Shown: positions 35,352-48,300 of the stretch, in pieces
Layout of the letters: each line of letters begins with the position of its first letter
Position numbering within the stretch: position 1 is the first letter of the stretch
Assembly: GCF_040054535.1 (NCBI RefSeq)
Contig: NC_090797.1
Location: 820,001-884,000, forward strand
DNA length: 64,000 bases
Origin: Antennarius striatus
Taxonomy: Eukaryota; Chordata; Actinopteri; Lophiiformes; Antennariidae
Direction: 5' to 3'
Translations under genes and position numbers: made by a program
Notes under the pieces: generated by a model
Seen by the model: the letters and a program-made list of their open reading frames with translations, nothing else
What the model was told of the DNA's origin: nothing
Databases searched by the model: none

Positions 35352-36349
35352 ACAGTTTGGAGGGTTCAGGACAGTAAAGCCTACAGGAATGAAGGGAGGA
35401 TGATGATGTTCACCTGGAGGTGAAGAACAAAAACACGCCGACTCAGCGGTTAGTTTTAGCTTTTTATGATTATTTGAGTCTCTTTGAAATAATCTGCATT
35501 TTATTTTGAATTCTTTGTTGTTTTCCTGTGTTTCCTGTTTTATTTGTGACTTTGTGTCTGTTGATATTTTTCCCTTCGGTTTTCTTCTGGTGTCGTTCTG
35601 CAGGCAAGGATGAAGAGTTAGCGTAGCGACAGAAGCTCCGTGATGGTCTTTGTTTGTTTATTTAATTTAATATAATTTTTTAATTAAAATTATTTAATTG
35701 TTTGTTTGAAGTAAGCACAAAACAACAAACGTTTGTTACCCGTTTTAAATAAATCTGTTTCTCCCCAGAGGCTCTCAGGCGTGAGCGTCGGTGCTAAATG
35801 CTAATGCGGTCATGCTGACATGCTAATTACTGACGTGTTGGTGGAGTGTCTGAGTGAGCTAACCGCTGCTAATGACCTGCTGTCAGAAAGTTTGTGTTCC
35901 TGCCTGATGGTGGCGCTAGGCTAATAGCTGGTGTTACCCACGGCTAGAAAACACCTGGACTGCAGGTTAGCTCGTGAGCATAGCCTAGCCTAGTATTTGA
36001 GGCTAACGGGTTGGACGTGTTGCCGGGGAGCGATCAGACTGTGAGATCCTGATCCCAGTTCATCCTAAGGTGTTCCCTGATCCCTCCCCGGGGCCCCGGA
36101 TCCCGCCTGAGGGCCCCTCCTCTGCGTCCCTCACACATTCAGGGAAAGCAGGATGATCCGTGTTGGATCCGTGTTTGATCCGTGTTTTATTGCTGCTGGA
36201 TTGTCGAGAGAGACCAAAAATAAAGGGGATTGGATCGTTTCCACCTCATGACTTCCTGGTTCATCAGACGGAAGCTCCTGATTGGCTGTCAGATTTAAAC
36301 ACAGTGAAACAAACAGAAGCAGGTGGAGAAAAGTCTCCACGGTGGAGCT

Positions 36350-36945
36350 AGCTCAAAGGGCCAGATGTAACTAATAAATGTAACTAAATGTAACTCAGTG
36401 TAATGTAACTAAATGTAACTACTCCTTAATGTAACTAATAAATGTAACTAAATGTAACTCAGTGTAATGTAACTAAATGTAACTACTCCTTAATGTAACT
36501 AATAAATGTAACTAAATGTAACTCAGTGTAATGTAACTAAATGTAACTACTCCTTAATGTTTAATAACTGAATTTCTGACTGATTCTAGTTCCAAACATT
36601 GCAGTTAGACAGAAAAAACATGTTTGTTTGTTTCTCTGTTCTAACATAAATCCTTTTCATTTGTCAGGTTATTAAACCCACAGAACTCCATCAATCAAGG
36701 ATCAAACTATCAATCAATAAAGAAAAATAACATCAGACACACGTTAGGACATTAACATTGTTCACAACGTTTAGTCAGAGTTAGAATGGGATGAACTACT
36801 GCATTGTGGGAAATGTAGTTTTTGGTCAAAGCATAGTTTTGACCTATTTATTTTTAGACACTGACCTTTATGCTCGCACGGGCCACATTAAATATTGTGG
36901 AGGGCCACATTTGGCCCCCGGGCCTTGAGTTTGACACATGATAAT
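36350..36945 (-). mobile_element. Dispersed hAT-like repeat, copy B (with internal tandem array)
   Basis: Reverse-orientation relative of the repeats at 31269 and 43075. It ends CCCCCGGGCCTTGAGTTTGACAC, the reverse of a hAT-type end of the form GTGTCAAACTCAAGGCCCG. It starts CAAAGGGCCAGATGTAACTA, matching copy A reversed. Shared stretches include the start of a segment reading TTTAGTCAGAGTTAGAATGG and the segment CATTGTGGGAAATGTAGTTT. No transposase reading frame is present. Confidence 0.8.
36367..36559. repeat. 64-bp tandem repeat, three copies, inside copy B
   Basis: Nearly identical units start at 36367, 36431 and 36495, each beginning GTAACTAATAAATGTAACTA and ending CTACTCCTTAAT. Copy A contains a single related version (AAGGAGTAGTTATATTTATG on the opposite strand), so the array is an expansion within the element. 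Confidence 0.9.
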
Positions 36946-37016
36946 CTTCCCCCCACGTCATCCCTCTGGAGATAAACCTGACAGCAAGGTCGGATGGAGG
37001 AATGTATGAGTGTTAC

Positions 37017-37018
<2 letters not shown>

Positions 37019-37085
<67 letters not shown>
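37019..37085. repeat. (CA)n microsatellite
   Basis: About 67 bp of perfect CA repeats. Confidence 0.95.
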
Positions 37086-37086
<1 letters not shown>

Positions 37087-37478
37087 CGTGACCCGCAGAG
37101 GGAGGAGGAGCGCTCCGACACAAACCGGCTGTCAGAGTAAAACCACATGAATGAGTTCTACTCTGATTTATTCTGCCCTGTTAAAGCGAGCCTTTAACCT
37201 GCTGATATGAAGGGAACAGGATCGTTGTTCAGGGGGCGGGTCTGGACGGGGTGGGGGTGTTGGTGGGGGGGGGTCCTGAGATCTTAATGGTCTCCTTTAA
37301 TAACTGAAATAATAAATCGTGTAGATATGAGACTTTTACAGCTGGAGGATCTTGGAGAAGTTTAGAAGTCTTTCCTTTCTTTGACCACCAGAGGGAGACA
37401 AACACCATGAAGGATCTGACTCGGGCCGGGACTCACGCAGCCCCCCCACCTCTTCATACACCAGCCTCATAAAGCCAG

Positions 37479-37814
37479 TACAGTGCGCCCTCCCGCGATC
37501 GCGCATCAACGATTGCGACTCCGCTTCATTGCGGATTTTTGGTCGGCAGTCACGTGATACCGTACGCACATTCTATTAACTGACGGCATCCTGAGGTGCG
37601 CTACGTTCTGTGAGTGTTGGACTTCCGTGAGACACAAAAGTGCTTTAAACAGTCTATCAGAGTGTTTTAAAGGTAATACAGATAGAAGGTGGTTTAATAT
37701 CAGTATGGGGGGGTTCGGGAACGTTTAAATTACCGTAAATAATAAGAAATAGATCGCGATTTCCTCGCGTGGTTCCTGGAACGCATTAACCGCCAAGATT
37801 GAGGGCACACTGTA
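37479..37814. mobile_element. Tigger/pogo-like MITE, copy 1
   Basis: About 336 bp flanked by TA, with inverted ends TACAGTGCGCCCTC (37479) and GAGGGCACACTGTA (37801-37814). The inside matches the element at 55984-56345, including AGTCACGTGATACC, CTTTAAACAGTCTATCAGAG and TACAGATAGAAGGTGGTTTA. It has no transposase frame, so it would be a non-autonomous element of the TA-targeting Tc1/mariner superfamily. Confidence 0.8.
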
Positions 37815-38097
37815 TATGAATGTTTAAAACATGAACTTAAATTATGGAATTTTAAATTGGGAAAGTGACAGGAAGCCTAACGTGTTTAAATACGGTTGTG
37901 TGGTACAGGAAGTAGCTTAAAAAATAATATTAAAGTTGCTTCAATCAGCCAATTAAAAGTTAAGTCTTTTTGATTGTTAATAAATCTTAGCCATATTCAC
38001 GTAATTAAAGTCCTGGAGCTGCGTGAAAACATGTTGAAATAACCAAAAGATAAATAAAAACAGATATAAAACTAAACATGACAGGTAGGAAGAATAA

Positions 38098-38180
38098 TGA
38101 TGATAATAATAATAGTAATAACAGGAACAATAATAATAAATAGTTACTATTATTGTTCCTATTGTTATCATTATTATCGT
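38098..38180. repeat. AT-rich inverted repeat
   Basis: Perfect core arms AGGAACAATAATA (38123-38135) and TATTATTGTTCCT (38148-38160). Imperfect outer arms are made of GATAATAAT and its complement. Likely grown from trinucleotide repeats. Confidence 0.75.
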
Positions 38181-38219
38181 TCATTTCGGAACAGCTGTGT
38201 CAGTTTTCTGCTTTTATTT

Positions 38220-38867
38220 TTTAATATTCACTTTCTCGCGTCCTTCATTCCGTCCACGCGCCTCAGCCTCTGATTGGCCCCCTCGGCCATCAATCTCCAC
38301 CATGGTCCCGCCCCCTCCCGGGTAGGACCCGCCCATTTCCTCACCGGCATTTCATTTGCGGTTTATTAGTATGAGCCGCACGCGCTCGCGCCGGCTACTC
38401 CGTCCGCCTTCGGGCTCGCGCGCTCACGTGCGCCTTTTCGAGAGGTTACGTCTGGGTGAGGAGAACGTCACGGCGGCGAGCTTTCGCGTGCGCGTGCAGT
38501 CTGATTGAACGTGTGCGCACCTAGTGGGTGTGTGCCTCCCTGCGGAGCGGCGCGCGCGTGACAGCGTGTTTGCACGCGGCGGATAATTGCGCGGCTTTCT
38601 GTTTGCTATCAGGAGGGAGGAATGCTGCGGGGGTCATTTCGCTCGTGAGTGCGTGATTCTTCCATGCGCGTGCCTCCCCCCCCCCTCTGCGTGGCGGTGC
38701 GGGGCCACTACTGGCGGTGCGGTTGCGGCATTGGATGGATCTAACCAGCATGTTGGCGCGTGCAGCCTCGGGCGGAGCTCGCGGACGGAAGTGAGCCGGC
38801 TCGCGTGTGTTTTTTTTTTTTTTCTTTCATCTTCGTCTCACCTGCCGACACGCTCGCGCGCGGCGAC
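38220..38867 (+). promoter_or_regulatory. CpG-rich SRGAP1 promoter / 5' UTR region
   Basis: CG-dense sequence directly before the SRGAP1 start codon, rich in GCGCGC and CGTGCG words, unlike the AT-rich DNA to its left. Position and composition fit a CpG-island promoter; no TATA box is obvious and no start site can be assigned. Confidence 0.6.
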
Positions 38868-38950
38868 ATGTCCAACTCCAACAGGAGCAAGAAGGACAAA
38901 GAGATCCTCGCGGAGTACGAGAGCCAGGTGAAAGGTGAGCACGCGGCGCG

Positions 38951-38995
<45 letters not shown>

Positions 38996-39078
38996 GTCCG
39001 GACTCACGCGCATTTGGCGTCAGGATTTGTGGGTTCATCCTAAGTGCTGCATGGGGGGGTAGATGGCTGTGTTTGTAA

Positions 39079-39118
<40 letters not shown>

Positions 39119-42100
39119 AGGGGGTATCAGTTCTGCACCTTGATCTTTTTCCCACCCCCCACCCCCCATTGGCATTCCTCTGGGGCGGTGACTGCAGCAG
39201 TGTGGTCCCCACTGATCACCTGATTCCAGGCTGGAGGATACCTGGTTGCCATGACCGCGGCATCCTCCCATCCTCTCCCTGTGGCGCCATGGTAACCACC
39301 CCCTCCTCCACCCCCCCTCCATCTCTCTGCTGGGGCAGCGACCTTTAAAGATTCACCTCCTCACCTGCTGTTTCAAACCCTCATCCTCCCTACATTTTCC
39401 TCCTCATCCTCTCCCCCCGCTGCCCCCCCCATTCAGAAATCACACGTCTCTTCCTCCTGCTGTGACGCTCCTCTTCCTCCTCACAATGAATGGACACTGA
39501 GCTGTTAAATTTAATGTTGGGGGAGGGCGACTCTTGGTTCTCCTGTGGGGGGGGGGGGCACTCGGGGATGCCCCGCATCGAAATGACCGCTGGCCCCTGC
39601 CCCCCCCATCCCAGCTTATAGATCCTCGTTGTAACTATGTGCCTCCCAAGTCTGCCTCCCTGCTCCGGCTCCTGATTGGTCGATGCGGGAGGTGGTGAGT
39701 AATGTATACACGGGGAGGGGGGGCAGCGCTCTCACGTGGGGGGGGTCTACTCGCTGAGGTGAGATGGAAAGGTAGCGGCTGTGCACAGTGCTGACGATTC
39801 ATATTTGCGTCCGACAGTGGCGAGGTGGGGGGGCTCTGCAGATGGGCGACGCCCCCCCTCCCCCTTCCGCCGCCGCGTGCCGTTTCAGGTGATGAGTGAC
39901 ATCACATCTGCATGTACCTGCAGAAGGGGGGGGGCGAGTGGAGAACCTCCCTGGGGGGTCACCTCCATCTCTGTGATCTCGCGCTGCTCTGCCCTCGTGT
40001 CCTTGGACTTGGTCGTCATGGCGACGGCCGCCCCCCCCAGCTTCCTGCATAAAGGCTCCTCCCCCCATCATCAATCGGTTTTCCGTCTCCACCTGACTGA
40101 TGAGCGATCGGTAAAATGACAGGAAACGATGAAGGATGTCCCCCCGCCACTTCCTGTAGCCACAGGTTGTCCTGACGACCAGAGCGTCGAGAGGCGGGGC
40201 TAAAGACAGGAAGTGGTGGTACTCTGTTGAACGGACGCAACCCACAGCCATCATCGCAATTGATCGTTTCATCAAATTGATCGTGAAAATCCAGAAGCAC
40301 AAAAGGAAACAAGTCATTTGCTAATCTGTTAGCAACCGTTAGCTTTCACCCGTATCCTAGCAACAGTTACTGTTTGAGTAAAGTTGCGTGTTTCATTTTC
40401 ACGGCACAAACAAATTTCTCGAAGTTATGTGGACGTACCAGAATGAATTTAACCCCTTCCTGTCATATCGCCTAGCATTTCTTTAGCTAGGAGGTTCATG
40501 CTAATATTAGCGCCCTGCGCGTGTCATCAACCGTTGTGATTGGTTGCATTTTGGGACACATTTTGGAAACTTCCTCTCCTCTGGACTCGGGTTTCATATG
40601 TCACAAGCTAGCGTTGTGTGTTATCTTTGAGCCGTTAGCATGATTTAGCGCCTTCCTCCCTTTGGGTTTCGCTCCGACGGAAACAAAACGAGCGCGACAG
40701 ATCTTTCAGATCGAAGCTCAGATTTCCCGACGGTCTGTTCTTCCTGTCTTTTATTCCAGCATGCTTGCCGCTGCGGCGGCGGCGTTTCCTCGTTGCGCTG
40801 AGCTGACGGCGGCGCGTCTTTGATATGAGGCATCAAAAACTAAACGGACGTCGTGCTGTCACCGATCACAGCCGGAGTCACGTCGGAGCGATCGCTCCTC
40901 ACCGGATCATTTGTTTTTTCTTCCTCACAGATAAAAACTCCTGTTCCATAAATATTTCCATCATCAGCTGATTCTTAGCCCCGCCCCCTCAGGTTATGAT
41001 GTCAGTCCTGTCCGTGTCCTGAAGGTCGATTGTTGTTGTTGGTTTGTTTGTTACAGAAAGGAAATTTATAGAAAATTTTGGTGCAAATCCAGAATTTTTT
41101 AAAAACTGGGCGGAGCTTGAGCAGGCAAGGGGGTGGAGTTTGCTTTATAAATCTGAATAAATAACTAGAAATGCAAATCAAGTCCGACCACATGATGTGA
41201 CGTCTTTAAGTGATTTTTGTTTCTCGGGTACAAACAGGTCATGTGATCACGATTAAGCTAATGGTAACATTTAGCATTGTCATTAGCTTGGCAACCCTCC
41301 ATCTGATCGATAACTGGATCAAACTGACTTTTAATATTTTTTATTCATTTTACACATTTATGTTTATCCTTTGTTTGAGAATAACGTCAAAAGGTTGCAA
41401 GGGTTAAATGAGCCTTTAGCTTAGATGAGCTAAAGGCTAATCTGCAGCAAAATCATCGCGCTGAAAGCTGCTAGTAACACAAATCTTCCTTTTAAGGGTT
41501 TTTTTGAGGGGCGTGTCCAGCTGGGGCGAGGTCCCATTGGTCGGCCCTAAGGATATTCAGTGGAAACAAAATGAACCAATGAGCAGAGATCGTCCAATTA
41601 TAGCTTAGCAACTGTGAGCTTTATCGTCCGGATGTTAGCATCTTTAGCATCCGCGTACGTTGAAAACGGTTTCTGCGGTTTTCTGCAGCCCCATCCACGT
41701 GGTGACATTAAACGTGACACCCCAAACATCATGTGACTTTTTAACTGTTTGTGAACAGTGCTAAGCTAAGCTAAGCTAGCCGAGCAGCAGCAGCATTGAT
41801 TCGGACTACTAAGTGTTGAAATGTTCCATCGTGAGCGCGTGAAGCATCAGTTTACATCAGTTATTAAACCCGCCCCGAAACAATCAGACACGCCCCCTTA
41901 GACCCAGCTGCCAATCAGAGGCCTGTCAGGGCGCGGTGTGTTGCAGGAACACGGAGTCGACATTTATCTACTGTGTTGAAATGTGGGAGAATGAAACAGC
42001 AGCCATCTTAAAATTAGCGACGCAACGACAGCGATGTCGGAGCGGATAAACAAACAACCAAAGAAACAAACAAACAAACGACGGGTGAACATCCGACGGT

Positions 42101-42358
42101 CGGACGCCTCGCCGTCCAGACATCCGTGTCGGTGGAGATGCAGCAGATTGGAGCGCTCGTCCTCACCTTCCTCATCACATGGTTCACACACTATGTGTGG
42201 TTGCCTTGACAACAGCTAGTGGAGTGGATAGAGACCCCCCCCAAAGGGGAGGGGGGGTGAGAGAGAGAAAGGGAGAGCGAGCTTACCCCCCCCCCGCTGC
42301 AGATCCAGAAACAGAACGACCAGCGAAGCGTTACCCGCTGTTACCACGCCGAGTGTAC

Positions 42359-42392
<34 letters not shown>

Positions 42393-45300
42393 CTCTAATG
42401 CGGTCCAAGGTGACTCCTCCTGGAGGGGTGGACAGTCTTCATCAGTAATTATAAGGGATTAAAGAAACGGTGGGAGGAGGTGAAGCTAATTTAATCGATC
42501 AGCCAATCAGCAGGATATCGAACGCCAATCAGTTTCCAGCGCCTCAGATTTGAGGAAGTTGTGATGGAGCTTCCTGTTTTCCCCTCTCGTCAAAATATAT
42601 TACATGAAATTGAAATAAAAATAAATTGAATTTCCGTTGGAAGCGGTTCCGCGTCTGACGGCGGCGTCTGACGGCAGCCATCTTGTTTCCCTAGATGTTC
42701 GCACCCAGCTGGTGGAGCAGCAGCGCTGCCTGGAGCAGCAGACGGAGATGCGGGTCCAGCTGCTCCAGGACCTGCAGGACTTCTTCAGGAAGAAGTCCGA
42801 GATCGAGACGGAGTATTCTAGGAACCTGGAGAAGCTGGCAGAGAGGTTCATGGCCAAAACCCGCAGCACCAAGGACCATCAGCAGTACAAGTAGGACGCT
42901 AGCAGGCCAGGCTAGCCACCACAAGCTCCCTGATTGGTCGTAGAGTTCTATTAGTTTAGCTCTACTTTGAAACTTCAAAACACGTGCATTCACATTAGCC
43001 CCACTTTCAGGACATGAGCAGTTAGCAGCTAACACCACCAAGGGAAGAAAACGTTCCCCTGGTGACCTCAAGGCCCGGGGGCCACATGTGGCCCTCCACA
43101 TCATTCAATGTGGCCCGCGAGAGCATAAAAGGTCAGAGTGTCTAAAAATAAATAGGTCAAACGTGTGCTTTGAACAAAACTACATTTCCCACAATGCACT
43201 AGTTCAGCCCATTTTAACTCTGACTAAATGTAGTGAACAAAGTTAACGTCCTAACTTGTGTCTGATGTTATTTTTCTTTATTGATTGATAGATTGATCCT
43301 TGATTGATGGAGTTCTGTGGGTTTAATAACCTGACAGATTAAAAGTATTTATGTTAGAACAGAGAAACAAGCATGTTGAAAAAATAAGAATTCCAGAGTA
43401 ATTTAACATAAATTTAACACTAATGTGGCCCTCGGTGAAAATTAGTTTAACCCCCCCCCTCGTCCTAATCCAAGAAACAGGCTGAGAAATGTGAAAATTA
43501 GGAGTAGGATTCTCTGTCTCTACGCTGATGATGCTGTGGTTTACGTCTCTGTTAACTAAACACTGGATCTGTTCTCTCCCCCAGGAAGGACCAGAACCTT
43601 CTGTCTCCGGTGAACTGCTGGTACCTGCTGCTGAACCAGGTGTGTTTCCTGGAAACCCTGTTTTGATGACAGGAAGTAGCTGATCCTCCTCTGAAGCCCC
43701 TCCCTCTCTGTTTTCCAGGTGAGGAGGGAGAGTAAGGACCACGCCACCCTCAGCGACCTCTACCTGAACAACGTCATCTCTCGCCTCACGCACATCAGCG
43801 AGGACTCCGCCCGCCTGCTGAAGAGGGTGAGGATGTGGGCGTGGCTTGGTATGGGCGTGGCTTGGCATGGGCGTGGCTCGGCGCCGCCTGCTTTTAGCAT
43901 TTAAGATAAATCCAGTAGCGTCTGGTCCTCGCTGACAAACCGGACATCTTTGTTGGCGATGGTTTGAGGTTATTTTCTCCTTACAGCACTTATTCAAAGA
44001 ACAGTGATGTCACTGACCCATTGCATCATGGGACCTCGTTAATAACCTGTGTTTAAGTTGAATTTTTATCGTCCATAAAGCCAAACTTTTTCCTGTAAAT
44101 CTCTGACACGTCCAGCCTCTCCCGTCTGCTTCCAGCGGGGTCCAGCGATCGATCGTGAGTAGAAAACGAGGGACAAAAGCCAAATCTAATAAATACTGCA
44201 ATTTTCTTAACGTGCAATTTTGTGTGGAGGGAAATGAGCCTTAAATCACTGATATGTAATTTCAAGTTAGCAGCAGAGATTCATCAGACCTCTGAGAGGA
44301 ATTTATGTGTCCAGCTTTTGCTGGAAGTCGTTAAAATTCAACATAAAAATACTTTATGAGAAGGAAAACTTTGACTTTCACAAACTATTCTGGTGTTTTT
44401 TTTCCCAAAAGTTTAGAAAGTTTCTCTTTTAGCGGATTGATCGTCTGCTTCATCTGCTTTTGCATGTTTGGAAATAAATATGAAATAATCTTAAATGTAG
44501 ACATGAAACACAACAATGTGTTTTTAACGGTTTATTAATGATTTTATGATCCGATATTTGAAGTGGAGTTAAATTTCGTAAAACCGACAAAATGGAGAAC
44601 AATGGACGGATGTTAGCCCCGCCAGCAGAAGAAGCTAAAATATTTGTGATGCTTTTTATTTCTCATTATTGATTTGTTGGTTTTATCTGCATCTTGAATT
44701 CACAAAGGAAATACGCGTGAGGTGACGTCACGTTCGAAGACTCAGCCGCCGGTTTGTTCGTTTTAGAGTCGAGTTGATTCTAATGAAAAGTAAAGTCTGC
44801 GTTTCCCTCCGCTCTGACTTTAGTAAATCAAACACGCTCTCCTCTTCATTATTAATCCTCCTCTTCCTCGTCTTTTATTGATGCCAGCAGCTACAAACAG
44901 CGAGACCTCCGCCGCCTTTTCCCTCTAACGGTCCTGAGGCTGAGCCCGGTTCAGCCTGGGTGCCATGGCGACAGAATCAGCTGATCTGATCTCAGCGGGC
45001 GCTCCGGGAATGAGATTCATCCGTCCTGGGGTGTCGGTCGTTTAGAATAATGCAATATTAATGCGACGTGGCGGCGGCGGCGCGTTTCGTTTTGTGAATC
45101 CTTTCTCCTGTGTGGTCGTCTCTTCCTCCTCTTCCTCCTCCTCTTCCTCCCTCCTGGATGTTCCTCTTCTTTCCTCAGAGTAAGGAGATCATCTTCCAGC
45201 TTCAGGAGGACCTGATGAAGCTTCTGAATGAGCTCTACACGGTGAGTGAAACCAAACGTCCTCCAGCGGCGGCGAAGCGTTTGGAGCAAACTGAATTCCA

Positions 45301-48300
45301 GTTTGACACGTTTTTTTTTGTTTTTTTTGACGGCCGTCGCCTAGGTGATGAAGACCTATCACATGTACCACGTGGAGACCATCAGCGCCGAAGCCAAGCT
45401 GCGGGAGGCGGAGCGTCAGGAGGGGCGTGTGAAGGGCCTGTCGGGGGGGAGCGTCGGGGGCGAGCCCGTGTTTGGCCTGAGGATCGAGGAACGCCACCAG
45501 AGACGCAACGCCGCCCGCAAGATGGAGAAGATGCGAGAGAAGGTATGCATGTTCGCTCTCGTTGTGGCGGGTCGCGGTTCGGCTCCCGTCTCCGTCACTT
45601 CCTGTTTGTCCCTCAGAGGAAGGCGAAGTACTCGGAGAACAAACTGAAGACGCTCAAGGCGAGGAACGAGTACCTGCTGACGCTGGAGGCCACCAACGCC
45701 TCTGTCTTCAAGTACTACATCCACGACCTGCCCGACATCATAGACGTGAGTCAGCATCGTAACTACAACTCCCAGGATGCATTTCAGCACAGCTGCATAA
45801 GCTGCACAGGTGCACCTTATAGTGCAGAAAATACTGTATTTTGAAAGAATATTTCTTCTTGGTGCTACTTGGATTTGTCTTGCAAGTGCAGGAGAGGCTC
45901 ATGGGAATTGTAGTTTTCAGACCCCCCCCTCCTGTCTCAGTGCTGTGACCTAGGGTACCACTCCAGTCTGAGCCGGGCTCTAAGGACCTACCTATCAGCC
46001 GAACTGAGCCTTGAAGCCTCCAGGAGGGCGGGCCTGGAGGTGCTGGAGGGCGCCGTGGAGGGCCTGGACCCCGCCCGCGACCGGCAGCGTCTGCTGGGAC
46101 TCTACCCCACCGCCTTCTGCCCCCCGCAGCGCTTCGGTTTCCAGGCCCACATGGGCGACACGGTCAGTCTCCAGGACATTGTAGTCCGTTTAAGAATAAA
46201 CCGGATTACGCTCCACAAACGGCGTTTTTGTTTCCACTTCCTGTCAGGTGACCCAGATCGCCTCCCAGACGCAGGTGCAGGCGGAGCTGACCCTCCGCCT
46301 CACGCAGCTGCAGACCCGCCTGGCGTCGCTCAAGATCGAGAACGAAGAGGTGAGCAAACGCTCACGCTAAGCCACGCCCCCAGACAGCAGGTGGCCAATC
46401 ATAAGTCGGCAACGCAGCTCAAACAGAAACATTTGTTTTCCCGGAAGCCGTCGCTATGACGACAGGAAAGATGGAACCGAGGTCCGTTCCTGCTGGCTGA
46501 TGCTAATGTTAGCTGCCTAGCCAAGCAAGCTAGTAGCAACTTCCTGAAAGCTGGTAGATGTTAGCTGCAGCTGGTCGTAGGGGCTAGCGATGCTAACGCT
46601 AACAGAATACGATCAGAAGAGCGACAGAAGCAGCTAGCTTGATGGTTTCTCCTTGTATTCCCCCCCTCCAGGTGAAGAAGACCTGGGGGGCCACCCTCAA
46701 CACCCTGCAGGACATGAACGTCCTGGACGACTGCGACGTGTCCCAGAGCTTCACCCACAGCCCGTCGTCCGAGTCGGTCAAGTCCAGCGTGTCGGACGGC
46801 TACCTGAACAAACCCAGCCTGGCCAAGAGGCGGGCCAACCAGCAGGAGACGGAGCTCTTCTACTTCACCGTGAGGAGCCGGTTCCTCAGGTTCCTCGCTA
46901 GAAGAACTTCATTTACGATAACGCTGTGTGTCGGGTTTTATCTCTCCGTCCTCAGAAGTTCCGTGAGTACCTGGAGGGGAGCAACCTGATCTCCAAGCTG
47001 CAGGCCAAACACGACATCCTGAAGAAAGCCCTGGCTGAAGGTGAGACCCGCTAGACGCTCCTCTCAGACGCTCGTCTGGTTTCGTCTCATCTGGTCTTCT
47101 TGTTTCCCTGCAGGCTATAAAGCCGAGCTGCTGACGACCAGGTATTATCCGGCGCCACTTCACATTAATCATAAGTGTGAAACATGGTGTGACTCTCCTC
47201 TCTCTCCTCTTTGTGCTTCATTGCAGTCGTGGGCGGAAGAACTCCCACAGCAAGCACCAGGTAGCGCGTTTCCGAGTCAGACAGGAAATGGATTTAGAAC
47301 GACTAGTTAGATGTAGACAGTTGAGACCAGTTTAAACCGGTGGTCTAAACCTCTTTAGCGCCGTCGGACCGGTCTAACGTCAGTGTTTGTCGTGTCTCCA
47401 GGACTCAACCAAAGCCATACCGATGCTAGTGGAGAGCTGCATCCGCTACATCAACCTGCACGGTGAGTGGGCGTCGCCATGAGGCGTCGCCATGGAAACT
47501 GATGGACCTCCTCTCTGATGACCTCCTTCTGTTCCCTCCAGGTCTTCAGCATCAGGGCATCTTCCGGGTGTCGGGGTCCCAGGTGGAGGTCAACGACATC
47601 AAGAACTCCTTCGAGAGAGGTTAGGTCACCGCCTGGAGGTCACATGATCCATGGCATCAGGATGCGTTTGAACTCTCTCTCCGTCTCCTAGGCAACGACC
47701 CGCTGATCGACGAGGAGAGCAACCACGACATCAACTCTGTGGCCGGCGTGCTGAAGCTCTACTTCAGGGGTTTGGAGAACCCGCTGTTCCCCAAGGAGCG
47801 CTTCAACGACCTCCTCTCCTGCGTCCGTGAGTCCCCTCCCCTTGCCTTGCCGCCGGCAGCGCGTCGCCGTGGCCCCGCCCATCGCCGCTGACTGAAGGTT
47901 TCTCCCTGCAGGGATCGAGAACATGTACGAGCGAGCGCAGTGCATCCGCAAGATCCTGCTGGGCGTCCCCAGGACCACGCTGGTGGTGATGCGCTACCTG
48001 TTCGCCTTCCTCAACCAGTGAGTCCCCGCCTCCTCCTCTTCCTCACAGCCGTCTCCATGACGACGTCCCCTCATCACGTCTCTCCTGGTGAAGCTCAGAT
48101 AAAGAACAGAAGAGCCGTGAAAGGAGGAGAAGTGCGAGGTGCAGGTGTTAGCTAACAGCTAACGGGTGTTAGCTAACAGCTAAATGTAGCGCTGTGTTTC
48201 CTAGTCGTTAGCTCGAGAACTTCCAACTTTTTCTGGGAAAAGCATTTTAGTATCAAAACTTTACAAAAATGCTAATTTTTTCAGCTGGCCATCAGGCCAG

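Larger units (their letters stand above)
32620..38867. other. Intergenic region between divergent AVPR1A and SRGAP1
   Basis: Starts with the receptor 5' UTR (TTTAAA-like word near 32800 on the minus strand, then a CA run). It holds microsatellites, a hAT-like repeat with an internal tandem array, a Tigger-like MITE, an AT-rich hairpin near 38.1 kb, and the SRGAP1 CpG-rich promoter region. No additional gene is recognised. Confidence 0.65.
38935..42694. other. SRGAP1 intron 1
   Basis: 3.76 kb intron, the longest in the window. It contains (CG)/(CA) and (TG) repeats near its start, G- and C-runs, GCTAA-rich stretches and a (TG)n at 42361-42389. No embedded gene was recognised; frames at 39781-40119 and 39799-40317 lack domain features. 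Confidence 0.7.
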
